Notes under the pieces: model-generated
Told to the model about the DNA's origin: nothing
Seen by the model: only the letters and a program-made list of their open reading frames with translations
The model's database searches: none
Program-made: the position numbers and the translations under genes
Assembly: GCF_900108305.1 (NCBI RefSeq)
Contig: NZ_FNUX01000016.1
Span: 1 to 64,000, forward strand
From: Nitrosomonas ureae
GTDB lineage: Bacteria; Pseudomonadota; Gammaproteobacteria; Burkholderiales; Nitrosomonadaceae
DNA length: 64,000 nucleotides
Reading direction: 5' to 3'
Shown here: piece after piece, positions 37,711-48,708 of the stretch
Layout of the letters: every line of letters starts with the position of its first letter
How positions within the stretch are numbered: the first letter of the stretch is position 1

Positions 37711-39741
37711 GTGATCGTAACCTTCCCCAATAGTCCATTCAAATTACATCAAGCATTTGCACCCGCAGGCGACCAGCCTGCAGCTATTGCGCAGCTGATT
37801 GAGGGGATAAACGATGGTCTTGCGTTTCAAACATTGCTGGGTGTTACCGGTTCGGGGAAAACCTACACGATCGCCAATATGATCGCCCACTCAGGGCGTC
37901 CGGCAATTCTTATTGCGCCAAACAAAACTCTGGCCGCACAACTTTATGCCGAGATGCGCGAATTCTTCCCGGAGAATGCCATTGAGTACTTTGTGTCTTA
38001 TTACGACTACTATCAACCGGAAGCCTATGTGCCTGCACGGGATCTGTTTATCGAAAAAGATTCAAGCATCAATGAGCATATCGAACAGATGCGCCTGTCT
38101 GCGACAAAATCCTTGCTGGAGCGCGATGATGCAATTATCGTGGCTACGGTGTCCTGTATCTACGGTATCGGTGATCCGGTAGATTATCATGGCATGATTC
38201 TGCATCTGCGTGGCGGTGAGAAGATTTCTCAGCGTGATGTCATAAAGCGTTTGACCGAGATGCAATACGAACGCAATGAATTGGAATTCAAGCGCGGGGT
38301 ATTTCGCGTCCGGGGTGATGTGGTGGATATTTTCCCGGCGGAAAATTCCGAGGCTGCAGTAAGGGTGTCATTATTCGATGATGAAGTGGATAGCCTGTCT
38401 CTATTTGATCCGCTGACCGGCCGCATGCTGCAAAAGTTATCGCGATTTACCGTTTATCCTTCCAGTCACTATGTTACGCCGCGCAGCACCACATTGCGCG
38501 CAATGGAAACCATCAAGGATGAACTGCGTGAACGGCTGGAATATTACTATCAGGAGCATCGTCTGGTTGAAGCTCAGCGTCTTGAGCAGCGAACCCGGTT
38601 TGATCTGGAAATGCTTAATGAATTGGGATTTTGCAAAGGAATTGAAAATTATTCACGTCATCTTTCCGGCAAGAAGCCAGGTGAGCCGCCACCGACCCTG
38701 TTGGACTACTTGCCATCCAATGCATTGATGATCATTGACGAGAGCCATGTCACTGTGCCGCAGATCGGGGGAATGTATAAAGGTGATCGTTCACGCAAGG
38801 AAAATCTGGTGAATTATGGTTTTCGCCTGCCGTCTGCTCTGGATAATCGTCCATTGCGCTTTGAAGAATTTGAAAAGAGAATGCCGCAGACTGTGTTCGT
38901 ATCGGCAACACCAGCGAATTATGAGCATCAGCACAGCGGACAGGTCGTCGAGCAAGTGGTACGGCCTACAGGATTGGTTGATCCGATAATTGAGGTACGT
39001 CCGGTAACGACTCAGGTCGATGATTTAATGTCTGAAGTTCACTTGCGCACTGCCAAGAATGAGCGTGTACTGGTTACTACACTCACTAAGCGCATGGCGG
39101 AAGATTTAACCGATTATTTTTCGGATCACAAAATCAAGGTACGGTATTTGCATTCTGATATCGATACGGTAGAACGCGTTGAAATTATTCGCGATTTGCG
39201 TTTGGGGCAATTTGATGTGCTGGTTGGGATTAATTTGTTACGTGAAGGCTTGGATATTCCTGAAGTTTCACTGGTCGCGATACTGGATGCTGATAAGGAA
39301 GGCTTTCTACGCTCGGAAAGGTCACTGATTCAAACTATTGGCCGTGCTGCCCGTCATATCAACGGCACGGCCATTCTGTATGCTGATACCATGACCAGAT
39401 CCATTCGTGTTGCGATTGATGAGACTGATCGCCGGCGTCAGAAGCAGATAGACCATAACGTGCAACATCAAATTATTCCCCGATCGGTGCATAAAAGAAT
39501 TAAAGATCTCATTGATGGCGTTTATAGCTATGAGTCATCGCAGCAAAACCTCAAGGCAGCACAGGCGCAGGCGCGCTATGATGCCATGAGTGAATCGCAA
39601 CTGGCCAAGGAGATTCAGCGGGTTGAAAAGAAAATGCTCAACGCTGCAAAGAACTTGGAATTTGAACAAGCAACACTTTATCGGGATGAACTGAAAAGTC
39701 TGAAGAATAAACTGCTGATCGGTTATTCCGGTATGACATAA
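37711..39741 (+). CDS. uvrB: Excinuclease ABC subunit UvrB
   Basis: A 676-residue helicase-like damage-recognition subunit of nucleotide excision repair. It starts at GTG with [20 protein letters not shown]. The Walker A is [10 protein letters not shown], the beta-hairpin region lies around [15 protein letters not shown], the DEAD-like motif is IIDESHV, and the C-terminal UVR domain that contacts UvrC is at about 635-670 ([20 protein letters not shown]). Length matches the family. It stands alone, convergent and only five bases from the next gene. Confidence 0.98.
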   Translation: MIVTFPNSPFKLHQAFAPAGDQPAAIAQLIEGINDGLAFQTLLGVTGSGKTYTIANMIAHSGRPAILIAPNKTLAAQLYAEMREFFPENAIEYFVSYYDYYQPEAYVPARDLFIEKDSSINEHIEQMRLSATKSLLERDDAIIVATVSCIYGIGDPVDYHGMILHLRGGEKISQRDVIKRLTEMQYERNELEFKRGVFRVRGDVVDIFPAENSEAAVRVSLFDDEVDSLSLFDPLTGRMLQKLSRFTVYPSSHYVTPRSTTLRAMETIKDELRERLEYYYQEHRLVEAQRLEQRTRFDLEMLNELGFCKGIENYSRHLSGKKPGEPPPTLLDYLPSNALMIIDESHVTVPQIGGMYKGDRSRKENLVNYGFRLPSALDNRPLRFEEFEKRMPQTVFVSATPANYEHQHSGQVVEQVVRPTGLVDPIIEVRPVTTQVDDLMSEVHLRTAKNERVLVTTLTKRMAEDLTDYFSDHKIKVRYLHSDIDTVERVEIIRDLRLGQFDVLVGINLLREGLDIPEVSLVAILDADKEGFLRSERSLIQTIGRAARHINGTAILYADTMTRSIRVAIDETDRRRQKQIDHNVQHQIIPRSVHKRIKDLIDGVYSYESSQQNLKAAQAQARYDAMSESQLAKEIQRVEKKMLNAAKNLEFEQATLYRDELKSLKNKLLIGYSGMT

Positions 39742-39746
39742 CCTCG

Positions 39747-40094
39747 TTATTTTTTAATCTGCGTAGAGGTCACAAACACAATCGTGCTGAATGTGCGGTT
39801 CAAAGTCTTGCTGGTAAAGTTGCTCATGACCATGCTTCCAGAGTAGCGGATGTGATCTCCTTTACTCACCTTGGTCGTGGGCGCGGCAATCCAGAACTTA
39901 TGTCCGCTATTCTCCAGTTCCATATAGGTATAACCGGCGGCATCCATCGTATCGACAACAATTCCTTCATCGTCAGGCATCTTTTCTTTGGATTCTTGTG
40001 CGTTCTGCGGCTCGTGGTGTAAAGCCATGACATTGGCAGAATTGAATAACGAACATCCGAGAAGGATGATGAGGGATAAAAATGAAATTTTCAT
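39747..40094 (-). CDS. NrfJ-like exported OB-fold protein
   Basis: A 115-residue exported protein. It has a hydrophobic leader with a cysteine (LIILLGCSLFNSANVMA), so it is secreted or a lipoprotein. The core VVDTMDAAGYTYMELENSG, WIAAPTTKVSKGD and NFTSKTLNRTFSTIVFV matches the small family annotated as NrfJ-related or DNA-binding-like, sometimes seen with nitrite reductase or cytochrome genes. No such gene is adjacent here. GGAG precedes the ATG. Function unknown. Confidence 0.75.
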   Translation of the reverse strand: MKISFLSLIILLGCSLFNSANVMALHHEPQNAQESKEKMPDDEGIVVDTMDAAGYTYMELENSGHKFWIAAPTTKVSKGDHIRYSGSMVMSNFTSKTLNRTFSTIVFVTSTQIKK

Positions 40095-40145
40095 GACGCT
40101 CCATAGTGAAGATGTTGTTCGGTGGCAGTATGATACACCTCGGTA

Positions 40146-40969
40146 TTATTTAGTGCCAATAGTGGAAGATAATGATGAGTACTTATCTTGACGTACTTTT
40201 TCAAAAAAGCAAATAGCGGCAGCCGCCGCGACATTCAGAGATTCAGTTTTGCCGGGCATGGTGATGGCAATATTCACGTGTGCGGCCTGTATCATTTCTG
40301 CGGATAATCCTGCACCTTCATTGCCAAATAGAAAAGCTGTCGGTCCAGCCAAGGAAATCTCAAACAGATTCTTCGTGGCTTGTATCGATGTGGCAATGAC
40401 AGTTCCCGGAAACTGTTGTGCAATCTGTTTTAAATCGCTATTTTCATAAATATGCAAAAAAAATGCGCTCCCATGGCAGCCCGTAATGTTTTGGGTGACC
40501 AGGCATCCGCGCAATGTTTTGACAGATAGATATGACTGGCATTGGCGGCGGCTGCCGAGCGCAATATCGAGCCAAGATTTCCAGGATCCTGGATCGTTTC
40601 CAGCAGAACGCTAAGGACTTCTTTCCTGGCGTGAGTTTTTTCTTGCAATGCAGGTTTTGAGATAAGTGCGAGAATGCCCGTAGGTGTCTTAACTGGAGAT
40701 ATTGCGCGAAATAACGAGTCATCGACAATAGTTATTTTTGGAGGTTTATATCCAAAAATTATGTCCATAAAATGTTTATTATCGGTATCTGAAAAATAAG
40801 ATTCGCTAACGATCAGATTCTCGGGTTTGCCTAATATCGAACAATGAATCTGAATGAGATGAATGCCGTCAAGGAGTGTCAGACCGGTTCTCTTGCGATA
40901 CTGCGATGATTCTTCCAGCTTGATCAGTCGTTTGATAAGCGGATGATCACGTGAAGTGATAACTGGCAT
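40146..40969 (-). pseudogene. SpoU/TrmH-family RNA 2'-O-methyltransferase, frameshifted
   Basis: Together the two frames make a full SpoU-type methyltransferase. The first frame (from 40969, MPVITSRDHPLIKRLIKLEE, with an alternative ATG at 40984) holds the substrate-binding domain and the SPOUT motif LETIQDPGNLGSILRSAAA, ending prematurely after LRAAMGAHFF. The second frame continues with FFLHIYENSDL and holds the SAM-binding FLFGNEGAGLSAEM and TESLNVAAAAAI motifs to the stop at 40146. The frames meet at a run of eight T on the coding strand (plus-strand A at 40456-40463). One T is missing or two are extra compared with an intact frame. It may be a mutation, a sequencing error, or a site of polymerase slippage. 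Confidence 0.8.
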
Positions 40970-41015
40970 AAATAAATCCCGCAAGTATCGAAGCTATTGC
41001 AGCAAGACTTCGCAA

Positions 41016-42320
41016 TTATTGATTTTTGTAGCGGTATTCCGCCGATAAAGCATGTGCTTGTAGCCCTTCTCCCATCGCGAGCACCGATGCAATTTCCCCT
41101 AATTTTGCCGCTCCTTGCTGCGAAACCTGGATCAAGCTGCTGCGTTTTTGAAAATCATACACGCCCAGCGGAGAAGAGAAGCGTGCGGTTCTTGATGTCG
41201 GCAACACATGATTAGGGCCGGCGCAATAATCCCCTAATGCTTCGCAAGCATTGCGGCCCATGAAAATAGCGCCGGCATGGCGGATTTTATCAACCCAGTT
41301 TTCTGGTTGCTCGATGGATAACTCAAGATGTTCAGGTGCAATGCGGTTGGCGATTGCACAGGCTTCATCCAGATCGTGCACTTGAATCAAAGCGCCGCGA
41401 TTTTCCAGCGAAGCACGAATGACATCTCTGCGGGGCATTTCTGTCAGCAAACAATTCAAGCTGTGCATTACCTGGTCGAGAAAAGCAGCATCAGGCGATA
41501 ATAATATCGATTGGGCTAGTTCATCGTGCTCGGCTTGGGAAAACAAATCCATGGCAATCCAATCCGGATTGGTGCGGCCATCGCAAATGATTAAAATTTC
41601 AGATGGTCCGGCGACCATGTCGATGCCGACGATACCGAACACCCTGCGTTTGGCGGCTGCAACATAAGCATTGCCCGGGCCGACAATTTTATCCACGGAT
41701 GGTACGGTTTCAGTACCATACGTCAATGCACCGACAGCCTGGGCACCACCGATAGTGAATACACGGTCCACCCGGCTGATGGCCGCCGCCGCCAGAACCA
41801 TATGATTCCTTTCGCCATTCGGTGTCGGAACGACCATGATCAATTCTTTTACGCCCGCAACTTTAGCCGGAATGGCGTTCATTAGAACCGAAGAGGGGTA
41901 AGAGGCTTTCCCACCGGGAACATAGAGCCCGGCACGATCCAGCGGCGTTATTTTCTGACCTAACAACGTACCTTCCGAGTCGGTATATTGCCATGAATGC
42001 ATCAACTGTCTTTCATGGTAGCTGCGAACCCGCTCGGCTGCCTGTTCCAGGGCAGTTCGCTGGTTTGATGGCAAAGCGGTCAACGATTGCTGTAAATGAT
42101 CCTGCGTAAGCTCAAGATCTCTACCGGAAACTGCTGACAATCTATCAAACCGATTGGTATACTCGATCAAGGCAGCATCTTTGCGCTGCTTGATATCTGC
42201 AAGAATCCTGGCTACGGTTAATTCGACTGCATCGTCCTGAGCATTCTCGAATGCTAGGAGTTTCTCCAGATTGGAGTCAAAATCAGAGTCTTTTGAATTA
42301 AATCGTTTTATTTCTATCAT
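41016..42320 (-). CDS. hisD: Histidinol dehydrogenase
   Basis: A 434-residue zinc enzyme that oxidises L-histidinol to histidine in the last two steps of the pathway. The catalytic pair Glu-His in IAPEHLELS, the family blocks [20 protein letters not shown] and [17 protein letters not shown], and normal length are seen. hisG lies 26 bases upstream in the same direction, so they form a small histidine unit. The frameshifted methyltransferase follows. Confidence 0.97.
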   Translation of the reverse strand: MIEIKRFNSKDSDFDSNLEKLLAFENAQDDAVELTVARILADIKQRKDAALIEYTNRFDRLSAVSGRDLELTQDHLQQSLTALPSNQRTALEQAAERVRSYHERQLMHSWQYTDSEGTLLGQKITPLDRAGLYVPGGKASYPSSVLMNAIPAKVAGVKELIMVVPTPNGERNHMVLAAAAISRVDRVFTIGGAQAVGALTYGTETVPSVDKIVGPGNAYVAAAKRRVFGIVGIDMVAGPSEILIICDGRTNPDWIAMDLFSQAEHDELAQSILLSPDAAFLDQVMHSLNCLLTEMPRRDVIRASLENRGALIQVHDLDEACAIANRIAPEHLELSIEQPENWVDKIRHAGAIFMGRNACEALGDYCAGPNHVLPTSRTARFSSPLGVYDFQKRSSLIQVSQQGAAKLGEIASVLAMGEGLQAHALSAEYRYKNQ

Positions 42321-42346
42321 GGTTAAGAAGAATGAATGCCGGAAAA

Positions 42347-42991
42347 TTATGGTTTGACAGCTGCAGAAAATGCATCCAATACCGGTTGAATGGCATCTCT
42401 CTTCAGTTTTAAGGCTGCCTGATTAATAATCAATCTTGACGAAATGGCCATGATTTCTTCCACCGCTTTCAGATGATTAGCTTTCAAGGTACTGCCGCTT
42501 GAGACGAGATCGACGATGGCATCCGCCAGGCCCACTAAAGGGGCTAATTCCATCGAACCATACAATTTGATCAGATCGACATGCACACCTTTGGCAGCAA
42601 AATGTTCGCGCGCAGTTTGTACATATTTGGTGGCAATGCGTAACCGCGCGCCTTGCCGAACCGCAGAGTCGTAATCGAAATCTTCAGGTGCGGCTACCAT
42701 CATGCGGCACCGCGCAATATTCAGATCCAGCGGCTGATAAAGCCCTGCGCCTCCATGCTCCAGCAGTACATCCTTACCGGCGATGCCAAGATCGGCAGCG
42801 CCATATTGCACATATGTCGGCACATCCGATGCGCGCACTATGATCAAGCGTACATTTGCCCGATTGGTGGAGAGAATTAGTTTGCGCGATGTTTCCGGAT
42901 TATCCAGCGCCTTAATCCCTGCGGCATTAAGTATAGGTGCGGTGTCATCAAAGATTCGCCCTTTTGACAGGGCGATGGTGATATCAGTCAT
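42347..42991 (-). CDS. hisG: ATP phosphoribosyltransferase, short form
   Basis: A 214-residue catalytic subunit, first step of histidine synthesis from ATP and PRPP. Opening [16 protein letters not shown] and the PRPP loop [12 protein letters not shown] are typical. It lacks the C-terminal regulatory domain of long HisG and should need HisZ as regulatory partner; no hisZ is in the window. A much earlier in-frame Met at 43111 lies within sodB and is rejected. sodB ends 11 bases upstream and hisD follows. Confidence 0.95.
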   Translation of the reverse strand: MTDITIALSKGRIFDDTAPILNAAGIKALDNPETSRKLILSTNRANVRLIIVRASDVPTYVQYGAADLGIAGKDVLLEHGGAGLYQPLDLNIARCRMMVAAPEDFDYDSAVRQGARLRIATKYVQTAREHFAAKGVHVDLIKLYGSMELAPLVGLADAIVDLVSSGSTLKANHLKAVEEIMAISSRLIINQAALKLKRDAIQPVLDAFSAAVKP

Positions 42992-43002
42992 AAAAAGTGG
43001 AA

Positions 43003-43644
43003 TTATCCGAGATTGGCTGCAGCAAAATCCCAATTGATCAGTTTCTCCAGAATTGCGTTCGCATAATCGGCACGGCGATTCTGATAATCCAGATAGTAAG
43101 CATGCTCCCAAACGTCGATCGTTAACAATGGCCGGACATTTTTTGTCAGCGGGGTTTCGGCGTTGCCGGTTTTGACTAAGGCGATTTTATCGCCATCCTG
43201 AACCAGCCATGCCCAACCACTTCCAAACTGAGTCAATGCAGCTTGAGCAAACTCTTTTTTGCAAGCTTCCAGACTGCCGAATGAAGCCTCAATCTTTTGT
43301 TTCAGTGTCGATGATGGTTCCCCGCCGCCATTGGGTTTCAAACTATGCCAATAGAACATATGGTTCCAGACTTGTGCAGCATTATTAAAAATCGCGGCTT
43401 TTTCCGCTTGCCCGGCGGTTGCTTTGATGATTTGCTCCAAGGATTGCCCTGCCAGATCGCTGTTTGCCAACAGATTATTCAAGTTGTCGACATAGGTTTT
43501 GTGGTGTTTGCCATAGTGAAAACTCAGTGTATTTGAAGATATCACGGGTTGCAGCGCGGTATCCGAATAAGGTAATGGGGCCAGAACATACTGCGACCCG
43601 GATTGTGCCGCTTGGGAAAAGTTGTCAAGATTGACATTCGTCAT
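43003..43644 (-). CDS. sodB: Iron superoxide dismutase
   Basis: A 213-residue cytoplasmic enzyme that dismutates superoxide. Metal ligands His43, His95, Asp177 and His181 are present in FHYGKHH, WNHMFYW and DVWEHAYY. The Gln in [14 protein letters not shown] and the FGSGWAWLV motif fit the iron type more than the manganese type. It has a longer N-terminus than E. coli SodB (about 17 residues before the core). AAGGAGA precedes the ATG at 43644; a Met at 43704 has no ribosome binding site. Closely followed by hisG. Confidence 0.95.
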   Translation of the reverse strand: MTNVNLDNFSQAAQSGSQYVLAPLPYSDTALQPVISSNTLSFHYGKHHKTYVDNLNNLLANSDLAGQSLEQIIKATAGQAEKAAIFNNAAQVWNHMFYWHSLKPNGGGEPSSTLKQKIEASFGSLEACKKEFAQAALTQFGSGWAWLVQDGDKIALVKTGNAETPLTKNVRPLLTIDVWEHAYYLDYQNRRADYANAILEKLINWDFAAANLG

Positions 43645-43723
43645 AGTGCTCTCCTTATTAAATGGGATATCAGGGTTTATGGTAATAATTGTTACCGAAT
43701 TCAATCACGATCCGGAATGATGA

Positions 43724-44155
43724 TCAGTTTGCATTATTCGTTTCCGTGGTGAAAGTGATTTTATTGTAACCTGCCAAGCGGGCGGCTTCCATTACAGTAA
43801 TCACCGATTGATGCGTAGCCTTGGCGTCCGCACTGATGATGATAAATGGATCGGGACGGTCCTTGGCTGCGAACTGCAAAGCATCACGCAAGCTCTCAAT
43901 ACTGGAAAACTTGATGGGAATCAGATTGATGGTGTAATCTCCCAGTGCGTTGACGGTTATGTCTATACTATTTGGCTTATTGATATTTTTGTCGACTTCT
44001 TCAGCACTGGCTTGCGGGAGGCTGATTTCAAGTTCGGCGAATTTCGAATAGGTTGTCGTTACCACCAGAAAGATCAAAATTACCAGCAGCACGTCGATCA
44101 TGGGTACCAGATTGATTTCCGGTTCGTCGCTATGTTTTCTGCGTTGAAAATTCAT
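43724..44155 (-). CDS. exbD: ExbD/TolR-family biopolymer transport protein
   Basis: A 143-residue inner-membrane protein with one N-terminal transmembrane helix (about residues 16-38) carrying the conserved Asp21 in MIDVLLVILIFLV, and a periplasmic domain. The family couples proton motive force to TonB or Tol function together with an ExbB or TolQ partner. No exbB or tonB is adjacent; the next upstream gene is divergent purE, so this is an orphan. The C-terminus is Thr/Asn-rich. It could serve TonB receptors such as BtuB at 57844; this is inference. Confidence 0.88.
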   Translation of the reverse strand: MNFQRRKHSDEPEINLVPMIDVLLVILIFLVVTTTYSKFAELEISLPQASAEEVDKNINKPNSIDITVNALGDYTINLIPIKFSSIESLRDALQFAAKDRPDPFIIISADAKATHQSVITVMEAARLAGYNKITFTTETNNAN

Positions 44156-44391
44156 TCAGGGTCAAGCCGTCATTAAGAAAAAGTAATGTTCCAAGCTTAA
44201 TACATTGAATAGTGACATCAATGTAAAAGTGCAACTGTAAATATGCTTAGTATAATACCAGTTATAATTTTTATTGAAGCGATCAAAATAGATTACACGA
44301 TTATTGTATAGGCTTATAAAATAGCCAGCCGTGTTTCAAAACATCATTGTGTAACGTGCTATTAGGAAACCTTAGACTAGATTGAAGTTAT
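44156..44391. promoter_or_regulatory. Divergent exbD / purE promoter region
   Basis: 236 bases between divergent starts. TATAAT occurs twice (44251-44256 and 44263-44268) and could be -10 elements towards purE, though matching -35 hexamers are poor. No PurR-like operator was recognised. Confidence 0.35.
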
Positions 44392-44880
44392 ATGATTAAA
44401 CCATTAGTGAGCATTGTCATGGGCAGTAAAAGCGATTGGGACGTGATGCGGCATGCGGTAGTCATCCTGGATGAATTCCATATCGCACATGAAGCCAAAG
44501 TGGTTTCAGCGCACCGCACGCCGGATTTGATGTTTCAATTTGCTGCAGAAGCCAAAGCGCGCGGCATCCGGTGCATCATCGCAGGAGCAGGGGGCGCGGC
44601 GCATCTGCCCGGCATGATTGCGGCAAAAACCACCTTGCCGGTTCTGGGTGTTCCGGTCAATTCCAAGCACTTACAAGGACTGGATTCATTGCTTTCGATT
44701 GTGCAGATGCCCAAAGGAGTTCCTGTCGCTACGTTTGCCATCGGTGAAGCGGGTGCGGCCAATGCCGGGTTATTTGCGGTTGAAATACTGGCGGTTTATG
44801 ACAGTGAATTGAGTGATCAGCTAAACCAATACCGGCAGAAGCAGACTGAATCTGTACTGACTTCCGAGTTGCCAGGATAA
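44392..44880 (+). CDS. purE: N5-carboxyaminoimidazole ribonucleotide mutase
   Basis: A 162-residue class I PurE that moves the carboxyl group of N5-CAIR to give CAIR in purine synthesis. The opening [14 protein letters not shown], the SAHRTPD motif with the catalytic His, and [13 protein letters not shown] are present. Its TAA overlaps the purK ATG by one base (TAATG), so the two are coupled, as expected because purK makes its substrate. Confidence 0.97.
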   Translation: MIKPLVSIVMGSKSDWDVMRHAVVILDEFHIAHEAKVVSAHRTPDLMFQFAAEAKARGIRCIIAGAGGAAHLPGMIAAKTTLPVLGVPVNSKHLQGLDSLLSIVQMPKGVPVATFAIGEAGAANAGLFAVEILAVYDSELSDQLNQYRQKQTESVLTSELPG

Positions 44881-46013
44881 TGCGCATCATGCCTGGAGCC
44901 ATGCTCGGTGTCCTCGGGGGCGGACAGCTCGGGCGCATGTTCGTCCAAGTGGCACAACAGATGGGGTATCGGGTAACCGTGCTGGATCCGGCAATGGACA
45001 GCCCTGCCGGACAAGTGGCGGATGATTTTGTTTGTGCGGATTATGCCGATCATGCTGCATTGGAGAAACTCGGCAATCAATGCGCGGCGATTACCACCGA
45101 ATTCGAAAATATCCCTGTAGAATCGCTGCAAAAGCTCGCTGAATCCTGTATCGTCAGACCGGATACATACAGTGTAGCCATTGCACAGAATCGCGTGCTG
45201 GAAAAGCAATTTTTGACGGACAATGGTTTTTCCGTCGCACCGTTTGCCAGCATCGCTCATCAACAGGATTTGGTTACTCCGGATATTGCGCAATTACTTC
45301 CCGGTATTCTGAAAATCAGTCAGTTTGGTTACGATGGCAAAGGGCAGATGCCGGTTGCCAGCTTTGACGAATTGGCGATTGCTTATGATCAACTCGATCA
45401 TGCGGTGTGCGTGCTGGAAAAATTCGTGCCGCTCAAAAGAGAATTATCGGTCGTAGTGGCGCGGAGCAGCGGTGGGGAAGTGCAGATCTTTCCGGTGTCC
45501 GAGAATCAGCATGTCAACGGTATTCTCGATATCAGCATTGTGCCGGCCAGGATCGCGCCGCAACTTGCAACGCAGGCACAAGACCTGGCTTGCCGGTTGG
45601 TTGAGAAGCTGAACTACCAGGGAGTATTGTGTGTCGAGTTTTTTGTGCTGCAGGATGATACATTATTAATCAATGAAATCGCACCGCGTCCGCATAATAG
45701 CGGGCATTATTCCATCAATGCCTGCATCACGTCGCAATTTGAGCAACAAGTGCGAACTTTGTGCGGACTTCCGTTGGGAGCCACCACGCAACACAGTGCT
45801 GCGGTGATGGTTAATTTGCTCGGCGATTTATGGCGCAATGGAAAACCCGACTGGCAACGGGTTCTGCAACATTCATCGGTTAAATTACACTTATACGGCA
45901 AAACTGCAGCACGGCCGGGTCGTAAAATGGGGCACTACACTGTGTTGAGTAATGATATTGACAACGCATTACGAGAAGCGAGGCACATCAAAAAACAACT
46001 TGAGCATCACTGA
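44880..46013 (+). CDS. purK: N5-carboxyaminoimidazole ribonucleotide synthase
   Basis: A 377-residue ATP-grasp enzyme that carboxylates AIR with bicarbonate and ATP to N5-CAIR. The N-terminal loop [12 protein letters not shown], the ATP-grasp segment FGYDGKGQ, and the C-terminal [15 protein letters not shown] are typical. Translation starts at the ATG overlapping the purE stop; a later Met three codons in (ATGCCTGGA) is an alternative. purC follows after 20 bases. Confidence 0.97.
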   Translation: MRIMPGAMLGVLGGGQLGRMFVQVAQQMGYRVTVLDPAMDSPAGQVADDFVCADYADHAALEKLGNQCAAITTEFENIPVESLQKLAESCIVRPDTYSVAIAQNRVLEKQFLTDNGFSVAPFASIAHQQDLVTPDIAQLLPGILKISQFGYDGKGQMPVASFDELAIAYDQLDHAVCVLEKFVPLKRELSVVVARSSGGEVQIFPVSENQHVNGILDISIVPARIAPQLATQAQDLACRLVEKLNYQGVLCVEFFVLQDDTLLINEIAPRPHNSGHYSINACITSQFEQQVRTLCGLPLGATTQHSAAVMVNLLGDLWRNGKPDWQRVLQHSSVKLHLYGKTAARPGRKMGHYTVLSNDIDNALREARHIKKQLEHH

Positions 46014-46033
46014 ATTCGCTACTTATACTTATT

Positions 46034-46924
46034 ATGACGCAATCATCCGCTTTATTTGAAACGACGATCAAAAGCTTGCCTTTTTTACATCGCGGCAAAG
46101 TCAGGGATATTTACGTCGTCGGTAACGATAAACTGCTGATCGTGCAAACTGACCGCTTATCCGCTTTCGACGTGATTCTGCCAACCGCTGTGCCCGGCAA
46201 GGGGAAAATCCTCACCGCGTTATCTCGTTTCTGGTTTCAGAAACTCGCGCATATCTTACCCAATCACCTGACTGGTATCGCACCGGAGTCGGTGGTGGCT
46301 GAGAGTGAACGTGAACAAGTACGCGACCACGCATTTGTTATTCAACGTTTAAAGCCATTGCCAATCGAAGCCATTGTGCGCGGCTATGTGGCTGGCTCCG
46401 GCTGGAAGGATTATCAGCAAACCGGGGCGATTTGTGGTATCCCCCTTCCTCGCGGACTGAAGCTCGCCGAAAAATTGCCTGGTGGCGCAATTTTTACGCC
46501 CTCCACCAAGGCTCCAGCCGGTGCGCATGATGAAAATATTGCCTTAACGGAAGTGGAGCAGCAATTGGGCAAAGCACTCACCGAGAAGGTCAGCGCAAAG
46601 GCCATTCAACTTTACAGCGAAGCCGCAGATTATGCGCTGCAGCGTGGCATCATCATCGCCGATACCAAATTTGAATTCGGCCTGGACGATGCCGGTGAAT
46701 TGTATCTGATCGATGAAGTATTGACGCCCGACTCGTCCCGCTTCTGGCCTGCGGATCAATACCGGGCAGGACAGGATCCACCCAGTTTTGACAAGCAATT
46801 CGTGCGCGACTGGCTGGAAAAACAGGATTGGAATAAAAAAGCACCTGCGCCGGAACTGCCGGATGATATTTTACGGCAGACGATGGAGAAATATCAGAAG
46901 GCCTTGCGGTTGTTGACGATATGA
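46034..46924 (+). CDS. purC: SAICAR synthetase
   Basis: A 296-residue enzyme that joins aspartate to CAIR using [12 protein letters not shown] at about residues 19-27, the TDRLSAFDV block, [12 protein letters not shown] and DTKFEFG are characteristic. It is longer than the E. coli form, as in many betaproteobacteria. It completes a purE-purK-purC run; the next step's lyase is purB at 1091. Confidence 0.97.
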   Translation: MTQSSALFETTIKSLPFLHRGKVRDIYVVGNDKLLIVQTDRLSAFDVILPTAVPGKGKILTALSRFWFQKLAHILPNHLTGIAPESVVAESEREQVRDHAFVIQRLKPLPIEAIVRGYVAGSGWKDYQQTGAICGIPLPRGLKLAEKLPGGAIFTPSTKAPAGAHDENIALTEVEQQLGKALTEKVSAKAIQLYSEAADYALQRGIIIADTKFEFGLDDAGELYLIDEVLTPDSSRFWPADQYRAGQDPPSFDKQFVRDWLEKQDWNKKAPAPELPDDILRQTMEKYQKALRLLTI

Positions 46925-47091
46925 GTTCCCTTGGATTATGTTATTCTGGGCGCGTAATTCAGTATTAGATACTGCTTTGAATCGATTAAGATATTATTCT
47001 TGCTGATATTTTTATGCATTCCATAGCTCCACTTTAACGCGATCTCAGAACCTGACCGTTTACCCTGATTTTGAGAAAAACTTTATTTGCA

Positions 47092-48093
47092 CTATGAATC
47101 CACTGTCAGTACAAGTTTTCCAGTGGGATGGTTCTGTTCAAGAAAATTTTGCGCTGCAGCGGCATCTCTTAGCGTAAAAGTACGCGCAATTTCCACCTGT
47201 AGTTTATGAGTATCGAACAATGCCGCGCATTGTTGCAGTATTTCACCTTGATGATGCTTGGCGTTTTCCAGTTCGAGTAAAACCGGCGTCAGCATTAATT
47301 CAAGGCTGAAACGGACATTGCGTTTGCGAGCCTCGCTCCAGTCAGTATCTGGCGCGGATTGCAGAATGGTTACGACATCCCCGTAGGGTTTGACGCAGCG
47401 AAAACAGCTTTGCAATATTTCCGGCCCCACAGTATCAAACACAATATCGACGCCGTTATCGTTTGTCCAGCGTAATACCTCTGCGACGACATCCTGCGAG
47501 CGGTAATTGATGATTAGATCCGTGCCCAGGCGCTTTACAAAATTTGCTTTAGCTTCTGTGCTCACTGTAGTGATGACGCGGGATCCGGCCAGTTTGGCCA
47601 GTTGAATAGCGGCATGGCCAACGCCACCGGCACCGGCGTGGATCAATACAATGTGGTCTTGAGCGATGCGCGCGCGATCATGCAATGCTTCCCATGCGGT
47701 AATAAAAACCAGTGGGACAGCGGCCGCCTGTTCGAAGGATAATGAGCGGGGTTTTAAAGCGAGTAAGCTGGCGTCGACCTTTACATATTCGGCATAAGTG
47801 CCTTGGCGATTGTTAAAAGCGGGTTGCGAAAAATAAACTTCATCGCCCGGCTTGAAATTATCGACTTGCGCGCCTACGGCTTCTATAATGCCGGCTCCGT
47901 CACATCCCGGAATCACCGGGAAAGTGACAGGAAATCGTTCCGGATTGGTGCGAATTTTGCAGTCAATCGGGTTGATGCCGATTGCCTTGATGCGCACTAG
48001 AACTTGACCTTCATTACAATGATCGGATAGTGCGATATCTCCAAAACACAGAATATCTGCTGCACCGCCTGCGTTAAAATAAACTGCTTTCAT
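47092..48093 (-). CDS. Zinc-independent quinone oxidoreductase (MDR family)
   Basis: A 333-residue medium-chain reductase. A GroES-like N-terminal domain (to about 125) carries PIDCKIRTNP and the GCDGAGIIEAVG turn, and a Rossmann domain binds NADPH at HAGAGGVGHAAIQLA. No catalytic zinc Cys/His set is visible, so it resembles quinone reductases rather than alcohol dehydrogenases. Convergent with purC and followed upstream by the YdcH-like gene on the same strand; no pathway context. Confidence 0.9.
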   Translation of the reverse strand: MKAVYFNAGGAADILCFGDIALSDHCNEGQVLVRIKAIGINPIDCKIRTNPERFPVTFPVIPGCDGAGIIEAVGAQVDNFKPGDEVYFSQPAFNNRQGTYAEYVKVDASLLALKPRSLSFEQAAAVPLVFITAWEALHDRARIAQDHIVLIHAGAGGVGHAAIQLAKLAGSRVITTVSTEAKANFVKRLGTDLIINYRSQDVVAEVLRWTNDNGVDIVFDTVGPEILQSCFRCVKPYGDVVTILQSAPDTDWSEARKRNVRFSLELMLTPVLLELENAKHHQGEILQQCAALFDTHKLQVEIARTFTLRDAAAAQNFLEQNHPTGKLVLTVDS

Positions 48094-48129
48094 TTTTGCT
48101 CCGATAGCATGTTGACTACAAAAAGGTTG

Positions 48130-48366
48130 TTAATTATTGGTAATCATACTGTAGAGCTTATCTTTATGTAACAAGCGCTTCTTTTTCAATTCTTCCAGAT
48201 ATTCGTCAGTGGTGTTTTCGATACCTTCTTCAATCCTGAGTATTTCGCGGTTGAGGTCATGGTATTCCTCAAACAGGCGAGCAAAGTGACTATCGTGAGT
48301 TTTTAATTCATGAATGCGATCGTAATATTCAGGAAATTCGTGGTGTAAATCGTGTTTTTCTATCAT
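48130..48366 (-). CDS. YdcH/SlyX-like small coiled-coil protein (DUF465)
   Basis: A 78-residue charged protein of the DUF465 family, opening MIEKHDLHHEFPEYYDRIHE and forming two helices likely to pair as a coiled coil (LNREILRIEEGIEN then YLEELKKKRLLHKDKLY). AGGAG precedes the ATG. The function of the family is unknown. It is divergent from the ccm operon. Confidence 0.88.
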   Translation of the reverse strand: MIEKHDLHHEFPEYYDRIHELKTHDSHFARLFEEYHDLNREILRIEEGIENTTDEYLEELKKKRLLHKDKLYSMITNN

Positions 48367-48708
48367 GGCTGACTCCTAATATTAGTTGTGTGAATTCACG
48401 TTATAAGTTTTTGGTTATAGGGATTATTAATATTCAGTAAGTTATTATCGTTTATTAGAATATTTTTTGTAAGTGACACAGATTCTTTATGCGTGATTGA
48501 AAGTTTACTGATATGCAATTAGACTTTGCAAGTTACCTTTAAATAAAGTTTTAAGCAGGATTTTCAGGAAATTTGTTCACATACTGCATAATTAAGCTAC
48601 TACTTTGCAAAGCCAGGCATATTTGAAGTTATATCGATTCTTTTGATTAAGCGGACTCAGCCTCGATACGCTATAATTTCATGTTTATGCGGCTGAAAGG
48701 TTCAAATA
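48367..48708 (+). promoter_or_regulatory. Promoter region of the ccm operon
   Basis: 342 gene-free bases. TATAAT at 48672-48677 is a good -10 element, about 30 bases before the ccmA ATG, with a poor -35. AAAGG lies eight bases before the ATG. The remainder is AT-rich with nothing else recognised; it also contains the divergent promoter of the YdcH-like gene. Confidence 0.5.
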
